From JBLIRR01 sp049472395 (GTDB lineage Bacteria > SZUA-182 > DTGQ01 > JBLIRR01), in assembly GCA_049472395.1 (NCBI GenBank), contig JBLIRR010000033.1, forward strand, positions 9,333 to 73,332: a stretch of DNA of 64,000 nucleotides, read 5' to 3'. The notes below the pieces were generated by a model. It saw only the letters and a program-made list of their open reading frames with translations. It did not search any database and was not told the origin of the DNA. The translations under genes were made by a program, and so were the position numbers. Positions 1 to 8,331 of the stretch are shown one piece after another. How positions within the stretch are numbered: position 1 is the stretch's first letter; each line of letters begins with the position of its first letter.

Positions 1-234
1 CCGGCTCTTTCAAAGAAGATCAGAAAAGAGCTTGAAAGCCTATTTGGCGACGAATATGAAAAATTCCTGGAAATCGCTAAAATAATCAGGGAAAAAATAA
101 AGGAGAAGATTAAAGACCCTGGCGCGCGATCCGCACTCATTAATAAACTTGTGTATTCTGATCTTCTGGAACTTATTAAAGAGAACAAAGAAACTGAAAT
201 ACATACTACACTGAGGGAGATTATTCCGGAATGA
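1..234 (+). CDS. Precorrin-2 dehydrogenase / sirohydrochlorin ferrochelatase-type protein, C-terminal part
   Basis: The reading frame is open from the first base of the window and ends with TGA at 232-234, giving 77 C-terminal residues. The stretch PALSKKIRKELESLFGDEYE matches the helical C-terminal part of the siroheme synthase N-domain family (CysG N-domain, MET8, SirC), which usually reads SPALAKKIRxELE after an ISTGGK segment; that segment would lie outside the window. The family oxidises precorrin-2 to sirohydrochlorin with NAD+. The stop overlaps the ccsA start (ATGA), so the two are translationally coupled. Placement ahead of ccsA-hemA-hemC-cobA/hemD-hemB fits siroheme or alternative heme synthesis. 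The NAD-binding half is not visible, so the call rests on the C-terminal motif and context. Confidence 0.75.
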   Translation, partial: PALSKKIRKELESLFGDEYEKFLEIAKIIREKIKEKIKDPGARSALINKLVYSDLLELIKENKETEIHTTLREIIPE

Positions 235-1046
235 ATGTAGCCTTTTTTAAAGGAGCGCTTCTCAGTTACCTCCTTGCGACGGCGGTGTATCTGCTCTATT
301 TAGTCTGGATGAGGGGGAAATTTGCCCACATTGGGAAAATTCTCGCCATTATAGGTTTTTCAGCGCACACACTTGCCCTCATAATACGTTATTGGGAAGC
401 AGGCTATCCTCCTTTGACTAACTTACATGAGTCACTCTCCATTTTTGCATGGACGACAATTCTTCTCTATCTTATATGTGAATACAAGTATAATTTACCT
501 TCTCTCGGCTCTTTCACACTCCCCCTTGCATCCTTGTGCCTTATTTATGCCTCAATTGTTCCGATGACGATTAAGCCACTCAATCCCGCTCTCCAGAGCT
601 ACTGGCTCCATATCCATACTGCGTGTGCCTTTCTCGGCTATGGGGCCTTTGCGCTTGCCTTTTGTGTGGCGATCATGTATCTGCTCATGGAGAGAATTCT
701 CAAGACAAAAAAATTCGGTCCCTTTTATTATCGCTTGCCCAGCCTTGATCTTTTGGATTATATCGAACATAAAAGCCTGGTCATCGGTTTCCCCTGCCTC
801 ACCCTCGCCATCATCACCGGTTCCATGTGGGCCAGTAAAGCATGGGGGGCCTACTGGAGTTGGGATCCCAAGGAGACCTGGTCATTGATCACCTGGCTTA
901 TATATAATGCTATTATCCATGGGAGAGTAGGATTGGGATGGAGAGGCAAAAGGGCTTCATATCTGGCAATTCTGGGATTTTTCTTTGTTTTATTCACGTT
1001 TTTGGGTGTTAATCTGCTGCTTTCAGGACTCCATTCCTATGTCTGA
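231..1046 (+). CDS. ccsA: Cytochrome c biogenesis protein, CcsA/ResC (HemX-like) family
   Basis: A polytopic membrane protein of 271 residues with about eight hydrophobic segments. The tryptophan-rich WWD-type motif GAYWSWDPKETWSL near residues 208-221 is the heme-handling signature of CcsA/CcmC/CcmF proteins. Conserved histidines in LHESLSIFAW and LHIHTACAFLGYG are likely heme ligands. The family presents heme for covalent attachment to apocytochromes c on the outer face of the membrane (System II). The start overlaps the preceding siroheme gene by 4 bases. hemA follows after 34 bases, an arrangement common in delta-proteobacterial-type genomes, where this gene is often labelled HemX. A CcsB/ResB partner is not in the window. 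Confidence 0.88.
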   Translation: MNVAFFKGALLSYLLATAVYLLYLVWMRGKFAHIGKILAIIGFSAHTLALIIRYWEAGYPPLTNLHESLSIFAWTTILLYLICEYKYNLPSLGSFTLPLASLCLIYASIVPMTIKPLNPALQSYWLHIHTACAFLGYGAFALAFCVAIMYLLMERILKTKKFGPFYYRLPSLDLLDYIEHKSLVIGFPCLTLAIITGSMWASKAWGAYWSWDPKETWSLITWLIYNAIIHGRVGLGWRGKRASYLAILGFFFVLFTFLGVNLLLSGLHSYV

Positions 1047-1080
1047 AATAAAAAGATAATAAACAAAGGCAGGTGTTCGT

Positions 1081-2343
1081 ATGGAAATAAGTATCATCGG
1101 GATTAGTCATTTAACTGCACCCGTGGAGATAAGAGAGCGCCTTGCGTTTGATACACAAAAGCTCCCGATTGCCCTTCAAGGTATATTCGGCCATCCTTCA
1201 GTAAAAGAATGCGTGATTCTGTCAACATGTAACAGGGTCGAGGTCATTGCAGCCATCGAAAACAGGACTCTTTCCTTCCACGAAATAACCTCATATATTC
1301 TGAAATTTCACCATATGCAGGCCCAATCGATCCCGAATGGATTTTATAGCTATTATCATGAGGATGCGGTAAAATATCTATTCAGGGTTGCTGCAAGCCT
1401 TGAATCTATGATAGTAGGAGAGCCGCAGATTTTAGGACAAATCAGGGACGCATATCAGGTTGCCCGGGAAGCCGGTACTGTTGGCCCCTGTCTTAATATG
1501 TTACTGCCCCATGCTATTAAGACTGCCCGCAGAGCACGAACAGAAACAAATATAGGCCAAAATGCAGTATCAATAAGTTTTGCCGCAGTTGAGTTGGCGA
1601 AAAAAATTTTTGGAGATATCACAAGCAAAACCATTTTATTAATCGGTGCGGGAGAGATGAGTGAACTGGCAGCTCGGCATCTTATAAGCAATGGGGTAAA
1701 GACGGTCATGGTGGCCAATCGCACCCAGAGCAGGGCTGAAGAGTTAGCCAAACTATTCGGGGGAGTGGCTCTCGCGTTTGAGCACATACACGAGAAACTT
1801 GCTTTAGCGGATATCGTCATTACCTCAACGGGAGCGCCTCACTTTATCCTTAAAAGAAAAGATATCGAGGAGTGCCTTAAATTAAGAAAAAATAAGCCTA
1901 TTTTTTTAATTGATATTGCCGTTCCCCGGGATATTGATCCGGAGGTAAATAAATGTGATAATATCTTTTTATATGATATTGATGATCTTCAGATGGTCGT
2001 TGAGACAAATCTGCGCGAACGGGAAAAAGAAGCGAGGAGAGCTGATATGATAATTGAACATGAGCTTGCTCTGTTTATGAAACGGTGGTCGGCACTTGAT
2101 ATTATTCCTACAATTACATCATTAAATTCATATATGGAAGAAATTCGTAAAAAGGAATTAGAAAAAGCATTAACAAAGCTAGGCTCTCTTGATAATGGAC
2201 AAAGGGAAATAGTGGAAGCAATGACCACATCCATAGTCAAAAAGATCCTTCATACTCCAATCAAGCAATTGAAAAAAGCATCCTCTACAGAGGATATTTC
2301 ACTTTTACTACAAAATACAAAAGAATTGTTTGGTTTTGAATAA
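1081..2343 (+). CDS. hemA: Glutamyl-tRNA reductase
   Basis: HemA reduces glutamyl-tRNA(Glu) with NADPH to glutamate-1-semialdehyde, the first committed step of C5 tetrapyrrole synthesis. The protein has the usual length (420 residues). The N-terminal catalytic domain begins GISHLTAPVEIRERLAF and carries the nucleophilic cysteine in STCNRVEV near residue 50. SMIVGEPQILGQIRDAYQ is the family signature. The NADPH-binding domain follows with LLIGAGEMSELAARHL around residues 182-197, and a helical dimerisation domain ends the protein. It is the third gene of the tetrapyrrole operon, 19 bases ahead of hemC. The enzyme matches the family closely and nothing is unusual. Confidence 0.97.
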   Translation: MEISIIGISHLTAPVEIRERLAFDTQKLPIALQGIFGHPSVKECVILSTCNRVEVIAAIENRTLSFHEITSYILKFHHMQAQSIPNGFYSYYHEDAVKYLFRVAASLESMIVGEPQILGQIRDAYQVAREAGTVGPCLNMLLPHAIKTARRARTETNIGQNAVSISFAAVELAKKIFGDITSKTILLIGAGEMSELAARHLISNGVKTVMVANRTQSRAEELAKLFGGVALAFEHIHEKLALADIVITSTGAPHFILKRKDIEECLKLRKNKPIFLIDIAVPRDIDPEVNKCDNIFLYDIDDLQMVVETNLREREKEARRADMIIEHELALFMKRWSALDIIPTITSLNSYMEEIRKKELEKALTKLGSLDNGQREIVEAMTTSIVKKILHTPIKQLKKASSTEDISLLLQNTKELFGFE

Positions 2344-2362
2344 CAAATAAAGGAAAACGTGT

Positions 2363-3310
2363 ATGTATGAAAAAGTAATTAAAATTGGCACAAGGGCCAG
2401 CAAATTGGCACTGATTCAGGCTCAAAGTGTGAAGGACCTTCTTATTCACTCAGGGTACAAGGGGACGTGCGAACTTGTGAAGATCAAGACCAAGGGGGAT
2501 AGAATACTTGATGCACCCCTTGCCACGGTAGGGGGAAAGGGCCTATTCGTAAAAGAGATTGAGGATGCTCTTTTAAAGAAACAGATAGATATGGCAGTCC
2601 ACAGCATGAAAGATGTCCCCACTGAAATTGTGGATGATTTATGTATCGGGGCTGTGCCACGACGATTTGATGCTCGGGATGTGCTTGTTTCGGAGAGAAA
2701 AACAATCTTAAAACATCTTCCTAAGGAAGCAATAATCGGCACATGCAGTCTTCGCCGTCAATCACAGATCCTTCATTATTGTCCGAGCTTTCAGATTGTC
2801 CAGCTTCGTGGCAATCTCGAGACTCGACTGAGACGGGTCGGGGAAACAGACATAGATGCTGTTATCCTGGCTGCCGCAGGTATTCATCGTATGGGATTGG
2901 AGGACGTGATCACCGAATATTTTCCTATTGACTTTTTTCTTCCAGCCATCGCCCAGGGGGCTATAGGCATACAAATACGAAAGAACGATAAGGAGATGGA
3001 GGAGATTGTGAGGCCCCTTGATCATCATCATAGCCGTCTTTGCGTTGACGCTGAACGAGCATTTCTCGAGAAATTGGAAGGAAGTTGTCAAGTACCCATA
3101 GCAGGATATGCCCAGATTAAAGGGAAAACCATGACCCTTGAGGGCCTTGTAGGGAGCATTAACGGAAGGAGAATTATTAGGGATTCAATATCCGGCGATT
3201 ATCTGGAAGGAAAAGAATTGGGCAGCACCCTGGCAGAAAAAATCCTCGCCCAGGGCGCAGATGCAATTTTAAGAGAAATATTCGATAACAACAAGCATAT
3301 GTACACCTGA
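2363..3310 (+). CDS. hemC: Hydroxymethylbilane synthase (porphobilinogen deaminase)
   Basis: HemC polymerises four porphobilinogens into hydroxymethylbilane on a covalently bound dipyrromethane cofactor. The 315-residue protein shows the typical start IKIGTRASKLALIQAQ, the catalytic-site segment HSMKDVPTE, the substrate-binding arginines in GTCSLRRQSQI, and the cofactor-attachment cysteine in LEGSCQVPIAGYA near residue 243. The gene sits between hemA and the cobA/hemD fusion with short gaps (19 and 26 bases), consistent with one transcript. It is a clear orthologue without visible oddities. Confidence 0.97.
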   Translation: MYEKVIKIGTRASKLALIQAQSVKDLLIHSGYKGTCELVKIKTKGDRILDAPLATVGGKGLFVKEIEDALLKKQIDMAVHSMKDVPTEIVDDLCIGAVPRRFDARDVLVSERKTILKHLPKEAIIGTCSLRRQSQILHYCPSFQIVQLRGNLETRLRRVGETDIDAVILAAAGIHRMGLEDVITEYFPIDFFLPAIAQGAIGIQIRKNDKEMEEIVRPLDHHHSRLCVDAERAFLEKLEGSCQVPIAGYAQIKGKTMTLEGLVGSINGRRIIRDSISGDYLEGKELGSTLAEKILAQGADAILREIFDNNKHMYT

Positions 3311-3336
3311 TAAAGGTATATATTTAAAGGGCTACA

Positions 3337-4857
3337 ATGAAGAATGGAATAGTGTTTCTGGTTGGAGCTGGTCCGGGAGATCCGGAGCTTATTACTGTGA
3401 AAGGGCTCCGATTAATAAAAGAGGCTGATGTCCTCATCTATGATTATTTAGCAAATCCACGATTGATTGAGTATGCAGCTGTCGGCGCTGAAAAGATTTA
3501 TGTGGGCAAAAAGTCTGATCAGCATACTCTGCCACAGAATGATATCACCGCACTCATAATCTCAAAAGCCAAGGAGGGGAAAAAGGTTGTCAGGCTTAAA
3601 GGAGGTGACCCTTTTATATTCGGCCGGGGCGGTGAAGAGGCGGAACATTGTGCCAAAGAGGGCATTCCGTTTGAAATTATACCTGGTGTTACCTCTGCTA
3701 TTGCTGTTCCTGCTTATGCCGGTATTCCCCTTACTCACAGAGACATAACCACCTCAGTGGCTTTTATTACAGGCCACGAAAGACCAGATAAGGACCAATC
3801 AAGGATTCCTTGGCCGCAGCTTGCAAAAGGCCCGGGCACGTTGGTATTTCTTATGGGAGTGAAGAATTTGCCTTTTATCAGTCAAAATCTTATAGAGCAT
3901 GGAAGAGCGCCGACAACCCCTGTGGCAGTAATCCAGTGGGGGAGCCTGCAAAAACAGAAAACTATCAAGGCAGATTTACAGACCATAGAGGAGGTTGCGA
4001 GACGTCAGGGTATAAAGCCACCAGCGATTATTGTGATCGGCGAAGTGGTAAATTTGAGGGACAGGTTAAACTGGTTTGAAAACAAACCTTTGTTTGGGAA
4101 AAGGATTATCAATACGCGGGCCCGTGCTCAAGCAAGCCAGCTCACCGATATGTTAGAATTCTTCGGGGCTGAGGTGATTGAATTTCCGACGATAAAAATC
4201 TCCCCTCTTTCCGACACAACGGCCATTGATGAGGCTATCACACGAATTGGGGAGTATGACTGGCTTATTTTCACAAGTGTAAATGGGGTGCAGATATTCT
4301 TTGAGAGGATGACGCATCTTGGCAAGGATTCCCGGGCCCTGCATCACGCAAAGGTTGGCGCTATTGGTCCCGCAACCTCAGGGGCTCTTCAAGAGCGGGG
4401 GATTGCAGTTGATTTTGTCCCTGAAAAATATCAAGCAGAGGATATTGTGAAGGGCTTTTTAGAGATTAATGAACAAAGAGATATGAAGATCCTGATACCA
4501 CGGGCCCTCAAAGCCCGTGACTATCTTCCTGACCATTTATCACAGGAAGGTTTTCATGTGGATGTGATACCCGTGTATGAGACGCGTATGGACGACAGGG
4601 CTGATATAGAAAGAGCCGTTGATCTGCTCACAAAAGATGAAATAGATTTTATCACCTTTACAAGCTCCTCGACCGTTCAAAATTTTTTTACGAAAATCGA
4701 AAAGCTCGACATAGTAAATAAGAATAAAGTACGTTTTGCCTGTATCGGACCTATCACGGCAGAGGCACTGTTAAAACGAGGGTATAGCGCCCATATAGTT
4801 CCTGAACATTATACCATTGCAGGCTTAGTCCATTCAATTATGGAGTATTGTTCTTAA
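3337..4857 (+). CDS. cobA-hemD: Uroporphyrinogen-III C-methyltransferase / uroporphyrinogen-III synthase fusion
   Basis: The 506-residue protein joins two enzymes. Residues 1 to about 245 are the SAM-dependent methyltransferase, with the glycine-rich GAGPGDPELITVKG loop and VRLKGGDPFIFGRGGEEAE. It makes precorrin-2 from uroporphyrinogen III. Residues from about 255 to the end are uroporphyrinogen-III synthase (HemD), which closes and inverts ring D of hydroxymethylbilane; segments such as DWLIFTSVNGVQIFF and DFITFTSSSTVQNFF are its two pseudo-symmetric subdomains. The fusion is common in Desulfobacterota, Clostridia and Nitrospirota and places the branch point to siroheme within one polypeptide. 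This fits the precorrin-2 dehydrogenase fragment at the window start. Confidence 0.95.
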   Translation: MKNGIVFLVGAGPGDPELITVKGLRLIKEADVLIYDYLANPRLIEYAAVGAEKIYVGKKSDQHTLPQNDITALIISKAKEGKKVVRLKGGDPFIFGRGGEEAEHCAKEGIPFEIIPGVTSAIAVPAYAGIPLTHRDITTSVAFITGHERPDKDQSRIPWPQLAKGPGTLVFLMGVKNLPFISQNLIEHGRAPTTPVAVIQWGSLQKQKTIKADLQTIEEVARRQGIKPPAIIVIGEVVNLRDRLNWFENKPLFGKRIINTRARAQASQLTDMLEFFGAEVIEFPTIKISPLSDTTAIDEAITRIGEYDWLIFTSVNGVQIFFERMTHLGKDSRALHHAKVGAIGPATSGALQERGIAVDFVPEKYQAEDIVKGFLEINEQRDMKILIPRALKARDYLPDHLSQEGFHVDVIPVYETRMDDRADIERAVDLLTKDEIDFITFTSSSTVQNFFTKIEKLDIVNKNKVRFACIGPITAEALLKRGYSAHIVPEHYTIAGLVHSIMEYCS

Positions 4858-4896
4858 ATAGGACACGACAGTCATTAAAAAAAAGGAGAGTAATCA

Positions 4897-5892
4897 ATGT
4901 ATTATCCATTATATAGGCCGAGACGTCTCAGGGCGAATGAGAACCTGCGGCGTATGGTGAGGCAGACACGACTGAGCGTAGACCAGCTCGTGTATCCTTT
5001 GTTTGTTGTTCATGGCACATCAATAAAAAAAGAGATCCCCTCTATGCCGGGCAATTACCATTTCTCACCCGATATGCTTGTGGAGGAAATAGAAGAAATA
5101 AAATCCCTCGGCATCCCTGCCGTGCTGCTCTTTGGCATACCGGCAATAAAAGATCACGAAGCGAGCGAGGCTCATGATTCGGCAGGAATTGTCCAACAGG
5201 CAGTTGAGACAATTAAAAATGAAGTCCCGGACATCACTGTCATTACGGATGTATGTCTTTGTGAATACACGGACCACGGGCATTGTGGAGTAATTAAGGA
5301 TGGGCAGGTGGAGAATGATAAAACCCTAAGGCTCCTTGCGAAAACAGCCCTCTCCCATGCAAAGGCGGGAGCTGACATGGTCGCTCCCTCTGATATGATG
5401 GATGGCAGGGTCAAAGAGATCAGGCAGGTTCTTGACCACAAAGGATTTTCTCGTATCCCCATTATGTCGTATGCTGCGAAATATGCCTCTGCATTTTACG
5501 GCCCCTTTCGCGATGCCGCAGATTCAGCCCCGCAATTTGGTGATCGAAGGTCTTATCAGATGGACAGCGGCAACAGCCTTGAAGCTCTTCGCGAATGCGA
5601 ACTGGATATTGAAGAGGGCGCTGATATCATCATGGTAAAACCTGCACTCTCATATCTTGATATTATCTGCCGGGTACGAGACCAATTCGACTATCCGCTC
5701 GCTGCATACAGTGTAAGTGGAGAATATTCGATGATAAAAGCCGCGGCACAGCAGGGATGGATAGATGAGAGGCGAATCATGATGGAAACACTCATCAGTA
5801 TTAAAAGGGCTGGCGCAGATATTATCATTACCTATTTTGCCAAAGAAGCCGCGAAAGTCCTTTCTAAATCCATTCTTCAAGCAGCGCATTAA
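4897..5892 (+). CDS. hemB: Delta-aminolevulinic acid dehydratase (porphobilinogen synthase)
   Basis: HemB condenses two 5-aminolevulinates to porphobilinogen. The 331-residue protein carries the zinc-type cysteine cluster in DVCLCEYTDHGHCG near residues 120-130, the first active-site lysine region MSYAAKYASAFYGPFRDAA, and the Schiff-base lysine in IIMVKPAL. The three metal-binding cysteines indicate a Zn-dependent form rather than the Asp-rich Mg form. A strong Shine-Dalgarno AAAAGGAGAG precedes the ATG. It is the last gene of the operon. Its 3' end overlaps the convergent kdsC gene by 29 bases, so both C-termini are encoded on opposite strands of the same DNA. Confidence 0.97.
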   Translation: MYYPLYRPRRLRANENLRRMVRQTRLSVDQLVYPLFVVHGTSIKKEIPSMPGNYHFSPDMLVEEIEEIKSLGIPAVLLFGIPAIKDHEASEAHDSAGIVQQAVETIKNEVPDITVITDVCLCEYTDHGHCGVIKDGQVENDKTLRLLAKTALSHAKAGADMVAPSDMMDGRVKEIRQVLDHKGFSRIPIMSYAAKYASAFYGPFRDAADSAPQFGDRRSYQMDSGNSLEALRECELDIEEGADIIMVKPALSYLDIICRVRDQFDYPLAAYSVSGEYSMIKAAAQQGWIDERRIMMETLISIKRAGADIIITYFAKEAAKVLSKSILQAAH

Positions 5893-6385
5893 TCGCCGTG
5901 TCATAGGTTCCTTGGGTCTTGAGAATATAATCAAGAACATCACGCACCGCGCCCCTGCCGCCCGGCCGGGGTGACACATAATCTGCGTGGGATTTGACAA
6001 TGTCCGGGGCATCATCAACCGTTGCTGCAAATCCGACATTCTTAAGCAAGGGAATATCGATAATATCATCCCCTATAAAACAGACATGCTGATACTCCAT
6101 GCCCTCATTGTGAAGGATCTTGTTAAGGGTATCCAATTTACGCTTGCAATCTTGATAGAGAAAATCCATATGAAGCTCTTCAGCTCTTTTCTTGACAGCC
6201 TCACTTGTTCTGCCCGTTATAATACCCACTTTGATACCAACCTTTCGTACATAGCTTATCGCCATACCGTCATGGGCATTAAAAAATTTCAACTCTTCGT
6301 TTTTCCCCAATACGATCGTTCCGTCGGTTAATACCCCATCAACGTCTAAAAGCACTATCTTTATGGGTTTTATCTTCTCATCCAT
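5864..6385 (-). CDS. kdsC: 3-deoxy-D-manno-octulosonate 8-phosphate phosphatase
   Basis: KdsC is a small HAD-family phosphatase that releases KDO from KDO-8-phosphate. At 173 residues it has the family's usual size without a cap domain. The HAD nucleophile motif is IVLLDVDGVLTDGTI (Asp in DVDG near residue 15), motif II lies in GIITGRTS, and the final acidic motif is FIGDDIIDIPLL. YVSPRPGGRGAVRDVLDYIL is the characteristic tail that completes the neighbouring active site in the tetramer. It is the distal gene of the KDO operon, 153 bases after the aldolase/CBS gene, and overlaps hemB tail to tail. Confidence 0.93.
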   Translation of the reverse strand: MDEKIKPIKIVLLDVDGVLTDGTIVLGKNEELKFFNAHDGMAISYVRKVGIKVGIITGRTSEAVKKRAEELHMDFLYQDCKRKLDTLNKILHNEGMEYQHVCFIGDDIIDIPLLKNVGFAATVDDAPDIVKSHADYVSPRPGGRGAVRDVLDYILKTQGTYDTAINALLEEWI

Positions 6386-6538
6386 TGAAAATCATCCTAT
6401 CTCTTGCTTTAAATGATCGTTCATCAGCCGTTCTTTATAACCCAAAAACTTCACAGATGAGATCAAGTTTTTGCCTGAATATCTTTTTTTATTTTTTATC
6501 CAGTACGAGCATCCGGTAGCCAGCATCGCAACGCTACA

Positions 6539-7546
6539 TTATACAATATCATGAATATGAATTATGCCGAATGGTTCATCATTGCCGTTTGTAATAATAA
6601 TATTCGTGATCTTAAATTTCTCCATCATGTCCAAGGCGTCGGATAAGAATACATCCTTGGAGATGGTCTTCGGATTCGTGCTCATCACTTCCTTCACTTT
6701 ACATTCGAAAATATTCGGAACCCGTTGAATAATTCTTCGCAGGTCTCCGTCTGTAATGCACCCGACAAGTTTTCCACCGCTATCCACAACAGTTGTAAGG
6801 CCCAGCGTTTTTTTGGTCATCTCAACGATTGCCTCTTTTAAGCCGACTTCTTCATGAACCTTCGGCACCTCAGGACCCACATGCATCACATCCCTTACGC
6901 ATTTTGTCAAAAGAATGTCTTTTTCAAAGGTTTCAACCCCAATCTTTGTCAGCGGGTGCTTAAACATAAGCTCGATAACGTAGGGTGGTATTGTCGCCAC
7001 ATCTGCTCCCATTAAGGCTGCTTGTTTCACATGCTCAGGAGTGCGCACACTTGAGACCATCACCTTTGAGTCCAGTTCGGGATAATTTCTAAATACAGTG
7101 AGTATATCCTCAACCAATTCTAATCCATCATGCCCCACATCATATAATCTTCCCACAAGCGGGCACACATACGTGGCACCGGCAAGGGCAGCCATCAAGG
7201 CTTGGTTCACAGAAAAAATCAAATGCACATTTGTTTTTATTCCGCGCTGGGAAAGGTATTGCACCGCTTTTATACCTTCCTGGCTCAAAGGAATTTTAGA
7301 GACAATCTTCGGGTGTATCGCAGCGTTTTCCTCAGCGTTTCTGATAATTTCAGTGACAGTATTTCCGATTGCCTCAAGATGCACTTCCCCGGGGAATATT
7401 TCGCATATTTTCTTTATTTCCCCAGAAACGTCAGAAATTCCTTCCCTCCTAAAAAAGGTCGGTGTTGACGTAATACCCGTAAATACTGTAAGGTCTGCAT
7501 ATTTTTTTATTATCTCTTTATTTGCCGAATCTATAAATAATTGCAT
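6539..7546 (-). CDS. Transaldolase/fructose-6-phosphate aldolase-like domain fused to KdsD-type tandem CBS domains
   Basis: Residues 1 to about 212 match the small transaldolase/FSA (TalC) family: MQLFIDSANK with the catalytic Asp at position 6, the strand GITSTPTFF (FSA normally TTNPS), the probable Schiff-base lysine K84 in IVSKIPLSQEG, HLIFSVNQAL, and VGRLYDVGHDG. Residues about 217-335 are two CBS domains that closely resemble those of arabinose-5-phosphate isomerase KdsD (VRDVMHVGPEVPKV, CITDGDLRRIIQR, IIHIHDIV). In KdsD these follow a SIS isomerase domain; here the SIS domain is absent. The gene overlaps kdsA by 16 bases and sits between kdsA and kdsC, the usual kdsD slot. A strong SD (TTTGGAGGAAATGA) supports the start. 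Inference: an aldolase that supplies D-arabinose-5-phosphate or a related pentose phosphate for KDO, regulated through CBS. Confidence 0.88.
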   Translation of the reverse strand: MQLFIDSANKEIIKKYADLTVFTGITSTPTFFRREGISDVSGEIKKICEIFPGEVHLEAIGNTVTEIIRNAEENAAIHPKIVSKIPLSQEGIKAVQYLSQRGIKTNVHLIFSVNQALMAALAGATYVCPLVGRLYDVGHDGLELVEDILTVFRNYPELDSKVMVSSVRTPEHVKQAALMGADVATIPPYVIELMFKHPLTKIGVETFEKDILLTKCVRDVMHVGPEVPKVHEEVGLKEAIVEMTKKTLGLTTVVDSGGKLVGCITDGDLRRIIQRVPNIFECKVKEVMSTNPKTISKDVFLSDALDMMEKFKITNIIITNGNDEPFGIIHIHDIV

Positions 7547-8316
7547 TTCATTTCCTCCAAAAAGCCTTTAAGGTTTTTCATATCGAGCATCCATTTTGCG
7601 TCGCATAATGCCTTTTCCATCCTGTCATGGACTTCCATGAAAAGCCCGTCGACGCCAACAGCAATAGCCCCTCTGCATAAAGGAAGTATAAATTCTTTCT
7701 GTAAGTCCGGGTAATTCTCCATTCGAATGCTATGAGTCCCGTCAAATATTACAGGATACCCTAATTTCTTTAAAATGACAAGTGAACGCATATCAACCAC
7801 GAGCGTATCGTACCCAAAGCATGTTCCTCGCTCGGTGACGAGAATATTGTGATTTCCCGTACTCTCAACCTTACCAACAGCTTTTTCCATCTCAAATGGT
7901 GACATAAACTGCCCCTTCTTAATATTCACAGCCTTGCCATATTTCCCCGCGGCAACTAATATATCCGTCTGTCTGCTCAAGAATGCAGGGACTTGAAGAA
8001 CATCGACCACCTCGCCAAATATCTTTGCTTCATGGGGCAAATGTATATCGGTGAGCAAAGGGACCTTTAATACCTCCTTTATCCTTTTAAACATATTAAT
8101 CGCATACTCTGCTCCCAAACCACGGTATCCGTCTATCCCTGTTCTATTGGCCTTATCCCATGAGCACTTAAAAATAAAAGGGATCTTGAGTTCCCTTGCC
8201 ATTTCAGTCAATTTTTGGGCTATCCGGTACGTATTCTCTTCCTCGAGCAAACAAGGACCGGCAATTAATACCAACGGGTGCCCCTCGCCGAGGTTAATAT
8301 CACCTATTTTTACCAT
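7531..8316 (-). CDS. kdsA: 3-deoxy-8-phosphooctulonate synthase (KDO-8-P synthase)
   Basis: KdsA condenses phosphoenolpyruvate with D-arabinose-5-phosphate to KDO-8-phosphate. The 261-residue TIM barrel shows LIAGPCLLEEEN, KCSWDKANRTG, LTDIHLPHEA, LSRQTDILVAAGKYGKAVNIKKGQFMSP and FDGTHSIR. The cysteine in AGPC is the metal-ligand cysteine of the metal-dependent (Aquifex-type) class; the metal-independent E. coli type has Asn there. It is the second gene of the KDO operon. It starts 15 bases after kdsB ends, and its stop overlaps the following aldolase/CBS gene, so tight coupling is expected. Confidence 0.95.
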   Translation of the reverse strand: MVKIGDINLGEGHPLVLIAGPCLLEEENTYRIAQKLTEMARELKIPFIFKCSWDKANRTGIDGYRGLGAEYAINMFKRIKEVLKVPLLTDIHLPHEAKIFGEVVDVLQVPAFLSRQTDILVAAGKYGKAVNIKKGQFMSPFEMEKAVGKVESTGNHNILVTERGTCFGYDTLVVDMRSLVILKKLGYPVIFDGTHSIRMENYPDLQKEFILPLCRGAIAVGVDGLFMEVHDRMEKALCDAKWMLDMKNLKGFLEEMKCNYL

Positions 8317-8331
8317 GATTCCACCTTCTTT

